Shown: positions 32,620-42,509, counted from the stretch's first letter. The stretch is DNA of 64,000 bases from Pelomonas saccharophila_A (GCF_031458095.1 NZ_JAVDXU010000003.1:620001-684000), one strand, 5' to 3'. The notes: generated from the letters alone by a model not told the origin. A program made the numbers and translations.

Positions 32620-34068
32620 ATGAACCACCCACGCAAACTTCTCGTCGCGTCCCTGCTGGCCCTACTGAGCGCCTGCATGACGGCGCCGCCTGCCGCCGCG
32701 CCGGCTTCGACCGCCATCCCCGCCGCCTGGCGCTCGCCCCTGCCCCACGGCGGCAGCACGGCGGCGCTGAACGACTGGTGGAAGGCCTTCGACGACCCGC
32801 TGCTGGCCCGCCTCATCGAGCGCGCCCAGGGCCGCAGCCCGACGCTGGCCCAGGCCGCCGCCCGCCGCCGCCAGGCCGAGGCGAGCGCCACCCAGGCCCG
32901 CGCCGCCCTGCTGCCCCAGGCCACGGCCAATGCCCAAGCCCAGCGTGGCCGCAATCTCAATACCGTGCCCGGCATGAGCACGCAGGGCAGCGCCCAGTTC
33001 AATGCCAGCTGGGAGGTCGACCTCTTCGGCGGCCTCCGCGCCGCCGCCGCGGCCGAGAAGCTGCAGGCCCAGGCCGCGACGTCGGACTGGCATGCTGCCC
33101 GCGTCAGCCTGGCCGCCGACGTGGCCCAGGCCTATGTGCAGCTGCGCCTGGCCCAGGCCCATGAGGAATCGTCGGAACTGGACAACCGCTTTGCCGAACA
33201 GATTGCCGCCTGGGGCCGTGAGCAGCAGAAGGCCGGGCTGATCAGCGTCAGCGACGCCGCCCTGCTGAACACCGACCGCGCCGTGGCCTCGGCCACCCGC
33301 AGCCAGTGGCGGGCCGAGGCCCAGATCGCCTTGCAGAGCCTGGCCCTGCTGTGCGGCGAGCAGGCCCAGGACCTGGCCAAGGAGCTGGCGCCGCCGGCCA
33401 TCAACGACACCGGCTTCGAGCTGCGCCGCAGCCAGCCCAAGGTGCCGGGCTTTGACGTCGGCGCCCCGCCCGCCCAACTGCTGGCCCAGCGACCCGATGT
33501 CGCCGCCGCTCACCAGCGCTGGCTGGCTGCCCTGCAGCAGCAGCGCAGCGTCGAAGCCCAGCGCTGGCCGCAGCTCAGCCTTGGCGCCCTGGCCGGCGAG
33601 TCGCGGCTGCGCGTCGGCGGCTCCAGCAGCAACACGTCGATGTGGGCCATCGGCCCCTCGCTGAGCCTGCCCCTCTTCGATGGCGGCCAGCGCAAGGCGC
33701 GCGCCGAGGGCGCCGAAGCCGCCGCTGACGAAGCCGCGGCGGCCCTGCAGGCCCGTTGGCAGACGGCCGTGGCCGAGGTGGAAGAGTCGCTGCAACGCGT
33801 GGCCGCTGGTGCCGAGCGCGAGCGCGAGGTGGATGCCGTCAAGCGCGAGTGGGAAGGCATTGCGCTGCGCTCCTTCTCCCAGGCCCAGGCCGGCCTGCAA
33901 AGCGGCGTGCAGCGCAACACCACCTTCCGCAACGCGCTGGCCGCCTACGACGCCGTGCTCAGCGTGCGCGCCGAGCACGCCCTGGCCTGGATCCGCCTCT
34001 ACCGCAGCCTGGGCGGCGGCTGGACCGCTGAAGCCCCAACGAACACGAACACCGCCTCCGCGCGCTGA
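32620..34068 (+). CDS. NodT/OprM-type outer-membrane efflux lipoprotein
   Basis: A 482-residue outer-membrane factor of the TolC superfamily. The signal peptide ends in LLSAC with Cys19, giving a lipoprotein. Typical elements are WWKAFDDPLLARLIERA, long helical coiled segments rich in Ala/Gln/Glu, and two strand regions (FNASWEVDLFGGLRA and PSLSLPLFDGGQRKA) that correspond to the beta-barrel repeats. It forms the outer-membrane exit duct for the adaptor and pump encoded next, separated by five bases. Confidence 0.92.
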   Translation: MNHPRKLLVASLLALLSACMTAPPAAAPASTAIPAAWRSPLPHGGSTAALNDWWKAFDDPLLARLIERAQGRSPTLAQAAARRRQAEASATQARAALLPQATANAQAQRGRNLNTVPGMSTQGSAQFNASWEVDLFGGLRAAAAAEKLQAQAATSDWHAARVSLAADVAQAYVQLRLAQAHEESSELDNRFAEQIAAWGREQQKAGLISVSDAALLNTDRAVASATRSQWRAEAQIALQSLALLCGEQAQDLAKELAPPAINDTGFELRRSQPKVPGFDVGAPPAQLLAQRPDVAAAHQRWLAALQQQRSVEAQRWPQLSLGALAGESRLRVGGSSSNTSMWAIGPSLSLPLFDGGQRKARAEGAEAAADEAAAALQARWQTAVAEVEESLQRVAAGAEREREVDAVKREWEGIALRSFSQAQAGLQSGVQRNTTFRNALAAYDAVLSVRAEHALAWIRLYRSLGGGWTAEAPTNTNTASAR

Positions 34069-34073
34069 ACGCC

Positions 34074-35174
34074 ATGAAGATCCGCATCCGCTACACCACC
34101 GCCGTCACCGCCGCCCTGACCGTCGCCCTCGCCGCTGCCTTTGTCGCCGCCCTGTCCAGCCCCGCCTTCGCGGCCGATGCTGCCGCCAGTGCGGCACCCA
34201 AGCCGGCCCTGACCGTCAAGCGCGTTGTGCCCCAGGCCGGCACCTGGGCCCAGACCCTGTCGGGCACCGGCTCCATCGCCGCCTGGCAGGAGGCCATCAT
34301 CGGCGCCGAGATCGGCGGCCAGCGCCTGGCCGCGCTGGAGGTCGACGTCGGTGACCGCGTCAGGAAAGGGCAGTTGCTGGCCCGCCTGAGCCCCGGCACA
34401 CTGGAAGCGGACCTCGCCGCCAGCAAGGCCGCGCTGCTGGAAGCCGAGGCCTCGGCCCGTGAGGCCCACCAGACCGCCGAGCGCGTCAAGACCCTGCAGG
34501 GCAGCGAAGCCCTGTCGCCGCAAGCCATCGACCAGGCCCTGGCCGCCGACGGCGCCGCCCAGGCCCGTGTCGCCGCCGCCAAGGCCCGCGTGCAGGCCGA
34601 CGAGCTGCGCCTGTCCTACACCCGCATCACGGCGCCGGACGACGGCGTCATCAGCGCCCGCGTCGCCACGCCGGGCGCCCTGGTGCAGCCGGGCCAGGAA
34701 CTGTTCCGCCTGCAGCGCCAGGGCCGCCTGGAATGGCGGGCCGAGGTGCCCGGCGCCGAGCTGGCCCAGCTCAAGGTCGGCCAGACCGTGCGGGTGCAGC
34801 CCAGCGGCGCCCCGGCCCTGGAAGGCCGAATCCGCCGCGTCGCGCCGCAGATCGACGCCCAGACCCGCAACGGCCTGGTCTATGTCGACCTGAAGGCCGG
34901 CGAGGCTCTGCGCGCCGGCCTGTTCGCCCGCGGCGACTTCGTGCTCGGCGAGAGCAGCGCCCTGACGCTGCCGCAAACGGCCGTGCTGCTGCGCGACGGC
35001 TTCAGCTATGTCTTCCGCATCGACGGCACCAAGGTGCGCGAGCAGAAGGTGCAGATCGGCCGCCGCGAGGGCAACCGCGTGGAGGTCAAGTCCGGTCTGG
35101 CGGCAGGCGTGGCCGTCGTCGAGTCCGGTGTCGGCTTCCTGGTGGACGGCGACACGGTCCGCGTCGCGCCCTAA
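34074..35174 (+). CDS. RND efflux periplasmic adaptor (membrane-fusion protein)
   Basis: A 366-residue exported adaptor. A long signal peptide (about residues 1-36) ends SSPAFAADA. The lipoyl half-motifs are VGDRVRKGQLLARLSPG and TRITAPDDGVISARVATPG, with an alpha-helical hairpin between them (about residues 105-180). The beta-barrel domain contains VRVQPSGAPALEGRIRRVAP. It bridges the inner-membrane pump and the outer-membrane duct. The RND gene begins 12 bases downstream after an AAGGAGA site. Confidence 0.92.
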   Translation: MKIRIRYTTAVTAALTVALAAAFVAALSSPAFAADAAASAAPKPALTVKRVVPQAGTWAQTLSGTGSIAAWQEAIIGAEIGGQRLAALEVDVGDRVRKGQLLARLSPGTLEADLAASKAALLEAEASAREAHQTAERVKTLQGSEALSPQAIDQALAADGAAQARVAAAKARVQADELRLSYTRITAPDDGVISARVATPGALVQPGQELFRLQRQGRLEWRAEVPGAELAQLKVGQTVRVQPSGAPALEGRIRRVAPQIDAQTRNGLVYVDLKAGEALRAGLFARGDFVLGESSALTLPQTAVLLRDGFSYVFRIDGTKVREQKVQIGRREGNRVEVKSGLAAGVAVVESGVGFLVDGDTVRVAP

Positions 35175-35186
35175 GGAGACAAGACG

Positions 35187-38100
35187 ATGTTCAACGTCTC
35201 CCGCTGGTCCATCGCCAACCCGGTGCCGGCCATCATGCTCTTCATCATGCTGACGGCGGCCGGCCTCTACGGCTTCAAGCAGATGAAGATCCAGCAGTTC
35301 CCCGACATCGAGCTGCCCACCATCGTCATCAGCGCCTCGCTCCCGGGCGCCGCGCCCGCGCAGATGGAAACCGAGGTCGCCCGCAAGATCGAGAACTCGG
35401 TCGCCACGGCCACCGGCGTCAAGCACATCTACACCAAGGTGCAGGACGGCATCGCCACCGTCACCGTCGAGTACCGGCTGGAGAAGCCGTTGCAGGAGGC
35501 CCTGGACGACACCCGCGACGCCGTCGCCAAGGTGCGCGCCGACCTGCCGGCCGACCTGCGCGACCCGGTCATCACCAAGATGAACCTGTCGGGCATGCCC
35601 ATCCTGACCTACACGGTCTCGAGCAACCGCATGGACGACGAGGCCCTGTCCTGGTTCGTCGACAACCAGGTTGCCAAGCGCATGCTGGCCGTGCGCGGCG
35701 TGGGCTCGGTGGCCCGCGTCGGCGGCGTCAGCCGCGAGCTGCGCGTGGAGATCGACCCGGCCCGCCTGCTGGCCCTGCGCGTCAGCGCGGCCGATGTGTC
35801 GCGCCAGCTCAAGCAGGTGCAGCAGGAAGCCCCCGGCGGCCGCGCGACGCTGGGCGGCGCCGAGCAGTCGCTGCGCACCATCGCCACCGTGCAGACGGCG
35901 GCCGAGCTGGCCGCGATGAGCATCCCGTTGTCGGACGGCCGGCACGTCCGCCTGGACCAGGTCGCCACGGTCAGCGACACCCTGGCCGAGCGCCGTGCCG
36001 GTGCCTTCCTGAACGGCAAGGCCGTGGTCGGCTTCGAGATCGTGCGCGCCAAGGGTGCCGGCGAGGTGGACGTGGCCGAGCGCATCCGCGCCGCACTCGA
36101 GGAGCTCAAGGCCGCCCATCCCGACATCACCGTCACCGAGGCCTTCAACTTCGTCGACCCCGTCATCGAGAACTACAACGGCAGCCTGTCGCTGCTGCTG
36201 GAAGGTGCCCTGCTGGCGGTGCTGGTGGTGTGGTTCTTCCTGCGCGACTGGCGCGCGACCCTGGTCAGCGCCACCGCCCTGCCGCTGTCGGCGATCCCGG
36301 CCTTCCTGGTCATGCACTGGATGGGCTTCACGCTCAACGTCGTGACCCTGCTGTCGCTATCCCTCGTCATCGGCGTGCTGGTAGACGATGCCATCGTCGA
36401 GATCGAGAACATCATGCGCCATCTGACGATGGGCAAGACGCCGCTGGAGGCGGCCCGCGAGGCCGCCGACGAGATCGGCCTGGCCGTCATCGCGACGACC
36501 TTCACGCTGATCGCCGTCTTCCTGCCCACCGCCTTCATGAGCGGCGTGGTCGGCAAGTTCTTCGTGCAATTCGGCTGGACGGCCTCCATCGCCGTGTTCT
36601 TCTCCCTGGTCGTCGCCCGCATGCTGACGCCGATGATGGCCGCCTACATCCTCAAGCCCCCCAAGAAGGCCCACAAGGAGCCCTTCTGGATGGCCAGCTA
36701 CATGAAGACGGCGCGCTGGGCCTTCACGCACAAGGGCAAGACCCTGGCCATCGCCGCGGCCTTCGGCGTGGCGGCCTGCGCACCGCTGTTCATGGGTGCC
36801 ATCCCCGGCGCCTTCATCCCGCCGGATGACTTGAGCCAGACCCAGATCAGCATCGAGCTGCCGCCGGGCAGCACCTATGAGCAGACGGCGGCCATCGCCG
36901 AGCAGGCGCGCGCCGCCGCGGCCGCGCACAAGCAGGTCAAGCTGGTCTACACGGCCGTGGGCGGCGGCAATGCCGGTGGTGACCCCTTTGCGATGAGCGG
37001 CGCCGCCGAGGCCCGCAAGGCCACGCTGACGCTGAACCTGACGCCGCGCCATGAGCGCCGCGGCATCAGCAAGCAGCAGATCGAGCGCGAGCTGCGCGAG
37101 AAACTGGAGGGCATTGCCGGCGCCCGCATCAAGGTGACCTTCGGCGGCTCCAATGACAAATACCAGCTCGTGCTGGCCGGCGAGGATGGTGACGCCCTGG
37201 CCGCCCATGCCGCCAAGGTCGAGAAGGAGCTGCGCGGCCTGTCCGGCATCGGTCAGGTGACCAGCAGCTCCAGCCTGCAGCGCCCCGAACTCATCGTGCG
37301 CCCCGACGCAGCGCGTGCGGCCGACCTGGGCGTATCCACGGCCGCGATCGCCGACACGCTGCGCATTGCGACGGCCGGCGACTACGACCAGTTCCTGCCC
37401 AAGCTCAACCTGTCACAGCGCCAGGTGCCCATCGTCGTGCGCCTGCCCGACGCTGCCCGCGCCGACCTGGCCCTGCTCGGCCAGCTGACCGTGCCCGGCG
37501 CGCGCGGCCCGGTGCCCCTGCAGCAGGTGGCCGACCTGACCATCACCAGCGGCCCGGCCCAGATCGACCGCTTCGACCGGCTGCGCAACGTCAACTTCGA
37601 GATCGAGCTCAACGGCATGCCGCTCAGCGAAGTGCAGGCGGCCGCCGCGGCCCTGCCCAGCATCGCCAACCTGCCGCCGGGCATCAGCAAGGCAGAGATC
37701 GGCGACGCCGAGGCCTTTGCCGAGCTGGGCCAGGGCTTTGCGCTGGCCATGGGCACGGGCGTGGCCTGCATCTACATCGTGCTGGTGCTGCTCTTCCACG
37801 CCTGGGTGCAGCCGGTGACCATCCTGGGCGCCCTGGTGCTGTCCATCCCGGGCGCCATCCTGGCCCTGTTCGTGACCGGCACCGACCTTTCAATGCCGGC
37901 CATGATCGGCATGATCATGCTGATGGGCATCGCGACCAAGAACTCCATCCTGCTGGTGGAGTACGCCATCGTCGCCCAGCGCGAGCAGGGTCTCTCCAGG
38001 CTGGACGCGCTGCTGGACGCCTGCCACAAGCGCGCCCGGCCCATCGTCATGACGACCCTGGCCATGGGCGCCGGCATGATGCCCATCGCCCTGGGCTTCG

Positions 38101-38273
38101 GCACCGACCCGAGCTTCCGCGCCCCCATGGCCGTCGTCGTCATCGGCGGGCTCATCACCAGCACCTTCCTGAGCCTGCTGGTGATCCCGGTGCTCTACGA
38201 GGTGGTGGACGATTTCATCCAGCGCGTGAGCCGCAAGCGTGGCAAGGCACAGGTGGAAGCGGCGCCTGCCTGA
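35187..38273 (+). CDS. RND efflux pump, HAE1 family
   Basis: A 1028-residue inner-membrane proton antiporter of the AcrB type. It starts MFNVSRWSIANPVPAIM (the first membrane helix), and the TM4 region has the proton-relay aspartates in IGVLVDDAIVEIEN. Two large periplasmic loops lie at about residues 35-330 and 545-850. IATKNSILLVEYA marks the TM10 region with the conserved lysine. With the two preceding genes it makes a complete tripartite pump; substrates are not predictable. Its stop is three bases from the stop of the convergent cupin gene. Confidence 0.94.
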   Translation: MFNVSRWSIANPVPAIMLFIMLTAAGLYGFKQMKIQQFPDIELPTIVISASLPGAAPAQMETEVARKIENSVATATGVKHIYTKVQDGIATVTVEYRLEKPLQEALDDTRDAVAKVRADLPADLRDPVITKMNLSGMPILTYTVSSNRMDDEALSWFVDNQVAKRMLAVRGVGSVARVGGVSRELRVEIDPARLLALRVSAADVSRQLKQVQQEAPGGRATLGGAEQSLRTIATVQTAAELAAMSIPLSDGRHVRLDQVATVSDTLAERRAGAFLNGKAVVGFEIVRAKGAGEVDVAERIRAALEELKAAHPDITVTEAFNFVDPVIENYNGSLSLLLEGALLAVLVVWFFLRDWRATLVSATALPLSAIPAFLVMHWMGFTLNVVTLLSLSLVIGVLVDDAIVEIENIMRHLTMGKTPLEAAREAADEIGLAVIATTFTLIAVFLPTAFMSGVVGKFFVQFGWTASIAVFFSLVVARMLTPMMAAYILKPPKKAHKEPFWMASYMKTARWAFTHKGKTLAIAAAFGVAACAPLFMGAIPGAFIPPDDLSQTQISIELPPGSTYEQTAAIAEQARAAAAAHKQVKLVYTAVGGGNAGGDPFAMSGAAEARKATLTLNLTPRHERRGISKQQIERELREKLEGIAGARIKVTFGGSNDKYQLVLAGEDGDALAAHAAKVEKELRGLSGIGQVTSSSSLQRPELIVRPDAARAADLGVSTAAIADTLRIATAGDYDQFLPKLNLSQRQVPIVVRLPDAARADLALLGQLTVPGARGPVPLQQVADLTITSGPAQIDRFDRLRNVNFEIELNGMPLSEVQAAAAALPSIANLPPGISKAEIGDAEAFAELGQGFALAMGTGVACIYIVLVLLFHAWVQPVTILGALVLSIPGAILALFVTGTDLSMPAMIGMIMLMGIATKNSILLVEYAIVAQREQGLSRLDALLDACHKRARPIVMTTLAMGAGMMPIALGFGTDPSFRAPMAVVVIGGLITSTFLSLLVIPVLYEVVDDFIQRVSRKRGKAQVEAAPA

Positions 38274-38276
38274 AGA

Positions 38277-38669
38277 TCAGCCCGGCGGCATGTCAGCGTC
38301 GTCGACATACTCGCCGGCCTCATCGAGGCCGCGCGTGCCGACGATGAGGTAGGAGCAAGGCTGGGCCGAGCGGTTGGAGACGGTGTGGCCATTGCGCACG
38401 CCGGCGGGCCAGCAGGCCGAATCGCCGGGGTGCAGCGTGTGGGCGCCATCGTCCTCCGTCACCGTCACCTCGCCGCTGACGACGAAGAGATATTCATCGA
38501 CATGGCGATGCCAGTGGCGGATCGACGCCTTGGCACCCGGCTGCAGGACCTGCAGGTTCACGCCGAACTGCGTGAGGCCGCCGGCGTCTGCGAGGCGGGC
38601 CGTGTCGACGCGGCCCCAGCCGGGCTTGGAATTCGTTTCGACGGGAACGGCGGCTTTGCGGACGATCAT
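38277..38669 (-). CDS. Cupin-domain protein
   Basis: A 130-residue single-domain cupin. The first motif HWHRHVDEYLFVVSGE supplies two histidines, the glutamate and the glycine turn, and the second motif PGDSACWPAGVRNGHTV supplies the third histidine, so a metal site is complete. The opening MIVRKAAVPVE is typical of small cupins. The function is unknown; it may bind or oxidise a small molecule. I chose the ATG that follows a spacer rather than an upstream in-frame ATG at 38726. It lies downstream of the chemoreceptor gene on the same strand. Confidence 0.78.
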   Translation of the reverse strand: MIVRKAAVPVETNSKPGWGRVDTARLADAGGLTQFGVNLQVLQPGAKASIRHWHRHVDEYLFVVSGEVTVTEDDGAHTLHPGDSACWPAGVRNGHTVSNRSAQPCSYLIVGTRGLDEAGEYVDDADMPPG

Positions 38670-38692
38670 GAGGTGGCTGCGAGTGGATGGCG

Positions 38693-38710
38693 GCCCGGCG
38701 ACAGCCGGGC
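38693..38710 (-). other. Intergenic hairpin between chemoreceptor and cupin genes
   Basis: GCCCGGC (38693-38699) and GCCGGGC (38704-38710) form a perfect 7-base stem with a 4-base loop. No T-run follows on either strand, so it is not an intrinsic terminator. It may be an attenuating or stabilising structure in the mRNA, or a repeat fragment. Confidence 0.4.
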
Positions 38711-38733
38711 GCGCACCATAGCGCAACCCGGCC

Positions 38734-40290
38734 TCAGCTCAGCCTGAACACCGCCACCGACTGGGAAAGTTCGTCGGCCTGTTGCTGCAGGCTCTGGGCC
38801 GCAGCGGCCGACTCCTCCACCAGCGCGGCGTTCTGCTGCGTCATCTGGTCCAGACGCGAGATGGCCTGGCCGATCTGGCCGATGCCGGTGCTCTGCTCGC
38901 TGGTGGCATGGCTGATCTCGGCCACGATGTCGGACACGCGGGCGATGGAGGCATTGATCTCCTTCATCGTCTCGCCGGCCTGGGTGACCAGGGCCGAGCC
39001 GCTGTCGACGTTCTCGGTGCTGCGCGTGATCAGGGCCTTGATCTCCTTGGCCGCTTCCGCCGAACGTTGGGCCAGGGTGCGCACCTCGGCCGCGACGACG
39101 GCAAAGCCCCGCCCCTGCTCGCCGGCACGCGCCGCCTCCACGGCCGCGTTCAGGGCCAGGATATTGGTCTGGAAGGCGATGCCGTCGATGGTGCCGATGA
39201 TGTCGCTGATCTTGTGGGACGAGCTGCTGATGCGGCCCATGGTGGCGACCACCTCGCTGACTACCTCGCCGCCGCGGCGCGCCACCTCGGCGGCGTCACC
39301 GGCCAGCTTGTCCGCCTGGCGCGCCGACTCGGCGTTGTGCGTGACGCTGGCCGTCAGCTCCTCCATCGCCGAGGCCGTCTCCTGCAGATTGGACGCCGCC
39401 TGCTCGGTGCGCGAGCTGAGGTCATGGCTGCCGACCGCGACTTCCTTGGACGCGTGGGCGATGCTGTCGGTGGCCCCGCGCACCTGGCGCACGACGGTCA
39501 CGAGGGAGTCCTGCATCGTCGCCAGGCCCCGCATCAGCTTGGCCGTCTCGTCGCGGCCGCGGGCCTGGACCTCGCCGGTCAGGTCCTGGCGCGAAATGCG
39601 CTCGGCCGCGGCGACGGCGCGCTGCAGCGACGTCAGGATGGACTTGGAGTTGGCATGCAGCAGCAGGGCCAGCACCGCGACGGCCCCCACCAGCAGCGCG
39701 ATCAGCCCGGTGCGTGACGAGGCAAAGCGCGCGTCGATCTGCGCGATCTGCTGCTCGGAGTTTTCGTCGATGAGCTTGGTCAGTGCCGCGAGCTCCTTGT
39801 CCAGGGTCCGCACCGGCCCCTTGACGGGCTCCATGCCCTTGTTGGCCTCGGCCGTGTCGGGGAACTCGCCCTTGGCAACGCGTTCGGCGAAGGGCTGGAA
39901 ACCCTCACGGTAGGCTTTCAGCGCGCGCTGCGACTCCGCGACGGCCGCCAGGATGTCCTTGTTCAGCTGCAGGCCGGCCACCTTGTCCAGGGCCGCGCGC
40001 GCCTTGACCTCGGTCTCGTCCCATTCCTTGCGGTATCTGGCGACAGCCACCGCGTCGGCCATGTTGATCAGGCTGTCCTTCTCATAGCGCCGCAGATTGC
40101 CGACGGCGGCACGCGCGCTGGACAACTGGGCCAGGGCTTCCACGTCGTTGTCGACGAAGCGCTTGAGCAGGCCGCTGGCGTCGGACTGGGCCATCAGGCC
40201 GGAGCCGCCGATCAGCAGCATGCCCAGGCCAGCCAGCACGCCCACGGCGGCCAGCCTTGCCCGGATCGGGAATTGGTTCATGTCGATCAT
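38734..40290 (-). CDS. Methyl-accepting chemotaxis protein
   Basis: A 518-residue chemoreceptor. A first membrane helix (about residues 10-32) and a second (about 190-212) bracket a four-helix-bundle periplasmic sensor domain of about 160 residues. A HAMP domain follows, then the signalling domain with the tip IDGIAFQTNILALNAAVEAA and EQGRGFAVVAAEVRTLAQRS. It ends without a CheR/CheB pentapeptide. A GAGGAGG site fits the first of two ATGs. It sits 60 bases after hutF on the same strand, so a role in sensing histidine, urocanate or a related compound is possible but unproven. Confidence 0.92.
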   Translation of the reverse strand: MIDMNQFPIRARLAAVGVLAGLGMLLIGGSGLMAQSDASGLLKRFVDNDVEALAQLSSARAAVGNLRRYEKDSLINMADAVAVARYRKEWDETEVKARAALDKVAGLQLNKDILAAVAESQRALKAYREGFQPFAERVAKGEFPDTAEANKGMEPVKGPVRTLDKELAALTKLIDENSEQQIAQIDARFASSRTGLIALLVGAVAVLALLLHANSKSILTSLQRAVAAAERISRQDLTGEVQARGRDETAKLMRGLATMQDSLVTVVRQVRGATDSIAHASKEVAVGSHDLSSRTEQAASNLQETASAMEELTASVTHNAESARQADKLAGDAAEVARRGGEVVSEVVATMGRISSSSHKISDIIGTIDGIAFQTNILALNAAVEAARAGEQGRGFAVVAAEVRTLAQRSAEAAKEIKALITRSTENVDSGSALVTQAGETMKEINASIARVSDIVAEISHATSEQSTGIGQIGQAISRLDQMTQQNAALVEESAAAAQSLQQQADELSQSVAVFRLS

Positions 40291-40350
40291 GGCAACCTCC
40301 TCACCCCTCCGTTGGGATGGGGAAGCGTAGCCATTTCTGATCGATTTGGG

Positions 40351-41721
40351 TTAGTTGGTGGCCCAAATCTCACGCATGGCGGCCTCGAAGGCATCCCCCA
40401 CCCGGGTGGGGGCCCGCCAGGGCCGCGCCCGGCCGGCCACCCAGACCGACTGCCAGGGCGAGCCATTGCTGCCGAAGACGACGGCATCCAGCAGGGCTTC
40501 GTCGGGCAGGCCGCGCAGGGCGTCGGCCTCGCGGTTCAGCACCAGGCAGTCCGCCCGGGCACCCGGCGTCAGTCCCCAGGCCGTGAAGCCGGCCGCCCGG
40601 GCGCCGCCGTGGACCGCAGCGTCGAAAAGCCGGGCCGCGCTGGACGGCTGGCTGCCCGGCGCCGACGCGACGTTGCGCTGGCGCAGGACGAGGCGCTGGC
40701 CGTATTCCAGCCAGCGCACCTCCTCCACCCAGCCGCGCGTGACCTGGCTGTCGGAGCCGACCGTCAGCGGCACGCCGCCCGCCAGCCAGCGCGGCAGGTC
40801 GGCCAGGCCGTCGCCCAGATTGGCCTCGGTGCCCGGGCAGATGACGACGCCGGCGCCGCTGCGGGCCACGGCCTCGATCTCGGCCGGCTCGGCATGGGTG
40901 GCGTGCACCAGTTGCCAGCGCGGGTCCAGATGACCCTCGTCGGCCAGCCACTGGATGGGCCGGCGGCCGGTGGCCTGGAGGCAATCGGACACCTCAGCCG
41001 TCTGCTCGGCCACGTGGATGTGGACGGGCAGATCGGCCGCGCCGACGAGGTCGCGCAGACGGGCGATGTCCTGGGGCGAGGCGCCGCGCAGCGAATGCAG
41101 GGCCACGCCGGCATTCACGCGCGGCAGGCCCGCGGCCATGATGCGCTGGCTTGAGCGCCAGACCCAATCGGCGTCGGCGGCGAAGCGGTGCTGGTCGGGC
41201 CTGAGACCGTCGGCCGCAAAACCGCTGCGGGTGTAGACCACGGGCAGCAGGGTCAGGCCGATGCCGACTTCCTCAGCGGCCGAAGCCAGGGCCCAGGCCA
41301 TGTCGAGCTCGTCGTCGAAGGCCTGGCCTTGCGCAGGGTGGTGCAGATAGTGGAACTCGCAGACCTGGGTGTAGCCGCCGCGCAGCATCTCGGCATAGAG
41401 CTGGCTGGCCACCGCGTGCAGCTGCTGGGGCGAGATGCGCAGGGCCAGGGCATACATGCGGTCGCGCCAGCTCCAGAAGTCGTCCTGTCCCGCCTCGCGG
41501 CGCTCCGCCAGGCCGACGAAGGCGCGCTGGAAGGCGTGGCTGTGGGCGTTGACGAGGCTGGGGATGACGGGGCCGCCCAGCTTCTCGGCATCGGCAGGCG
41601 CCGGCAGGTTGACGGTGATGTCGGACCAGCAGCCATTGGCGTCGACGCTGAGCAGCACATCGCGCTGCCAGCGGCCGTCCACCCAGGCCAGGGCGGCATG
41701 AAGGCGCTTCAAGGCTGCCAT
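40351..41721 (-). CDS. hutF: Formimidoylglutamate deiminase
   Basis: Converts N-formimidoyl-L-glutamate to N-formyl-L-glutamate and ammonia in the five-step histidine pathway. It is an amidohydrolase of 456 residues with the Zn sites NAHSHAFQRAF, ALHSLRGAS, HIHVAEQ, HATHAEP and VGSDSQV. The length matches Pseudomonas HutF. The start overlaps the end of hutG by 13 bases. It is the distal gene of hutC-D-I-G-F, and its presence with hutG shows that the formylglutamate branch, rather than direct formimidoylglutamase, is used. Confidence 0.93.
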   Translation of the reverse strand: MAALKRLHAALAWVDGRWQRDVLLSVDANGCWSDITVNLPAPADAEKLGGPVIPSLVNAHSHAFQRAFVGLAERREAGQDDFWSWRDRMYALALRISPQQLHAVASQLYAEMLRGGYTQVCEFHYLHHPAQGQAFDDELDMAWALASAAEEVGIGLTLLPVVYTRSGFAADGLRPDQHRFAADADWVWRSSQRIMAAGLPRVNAGVALHSLRGASPQDIARLRDLVGAADLPVHIHVAEQTAEVSDCLQATGRRPIQWLADEGHLDPRWQLVHATHAEPAEIEAVARSGAGVVICPGTEANLGDGLADLPRWLAGGVPLTVGSDSQVTRGWVEEVRWLEYGQRLVLRQRNVASAPGSQPSSAARLFDAAVHGGARAAGFTAWGLTPGARADCLVLNREADALRGLPDEALLDAVVFGSNGSPWQSVWVAGRARPWRAPTRVGDAFEAAMREIWATN

Positions 41722-42509
41722 GCCAGCATCTCCTTGAGCATCTTCTCGATCAGCGGCGTGACCTGGGCCGCGCGCGCTTCGTCATAGGCCGTGCGCGGGT
41801 CGGCGGCCTCGTCCATATAGCAGCGTTGGCACATCTCCAGCTGCACCGCATGCCAGCCCTCGGCGGGGCGGCCGTAATGGCGGGTGATATAGCCGCCCTT
41901 GAAGCGGCCGTTGACGACCTGGCTGAACTGGCTCTGGCCAGCCAGCAGCGCGCCCAGCCGGGCCGTGATGGTGGGAGCGCAGGCGGCGCCGTCGGCCGTG
42001 CCGAGGTTCAGGGCCGGCAGCTCGCCGTCGAACAGCCACGGCAGCACGGAGCGGATGCTGTGTCCCTCGAAGAGCATGGCCCGGCCATGCTCGGCCCGCA
42101 GCCGCGTCAGCTCGGCCGCCAGGGCCTCGTGATACGGCCGCCAGTAGGCCTCGACCCGCGCATCGACATCGGCCGCGCCGGGCTCGCCGCCGTCGCGGTA
42201 CAGAGGCTCGCTGGTGAAGAAGCGCGTCGGCACCAGGCCGGTGCCGCCCGAGGCGCCGGGGTAGAGGGGTGCGTCATCGGAGGGACGGTTCAGGTCGATG
42301 ACATAGCGGCTGTAGCGCGGCACGATGAGGCTGGCACCAAGCGCTTCGGCCAGCGGGCGGTACAGGCGCTCCAGATGCCAGTCGGTGTCTTCGCTGGCCA
42401 GGGCGCGCGGCACGAAGCGGTCGTGCAGCTCGGCCGGGATCTCGGTGCCCGCATGCGGCAGGCTGATCAGCAGCGGCGCGCGGCCCTGCCGAAGTTGAAA
42501 CACGCTCAT
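41709..42509 (-). CDS. hutG: N-formylglutamate deformylase
   Basis: Hydrolyses N-formylglutamate to glutamate and formate, the last step of the pathway. The 266 residues match the HutG (FGase) family, with SLPHAGTEIPAELHDRFVP at the N-terminus, SRYVIDLNRPSDD, LFEGHSIRSVLP and NLGTADGAACAP. Its start overlaps the hutI stop by four bases (ATGA), and its end overlaps hutF by 13, so translation of the three is coupled. Confidence 0.95.
   Translation of the reverse strand: MSVFQLRQGRAPLLISLPHAGTEIPAELHDRFVPRALASEDTDWHLERLYRPLAEALGASLIVPRYSRYVIDLNRPSDDAPLYPGASGGTGLVPTRFFTSEPLYRDGGEPGAADVDARVEAYWRPYHEALAAELTRLRAEHGRAMLFEGHSIRSVLPWLFDGELPALNLGTADGAACAPTITARLGALLAGQSQFSQVVNGRFKGGYITRHYGRPAEGWHAVQLEMCQRCYMDEAADPRTAYDEARAAQVTPLIEKMLKEMLAWQP

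Noticed and set aside
38693..38710. Intrinsic terminator between the chemoreceptor and cupin genes
   Set aside because: The stem is perfect but no T-run follows on either strand, so only a hairpin is reported.
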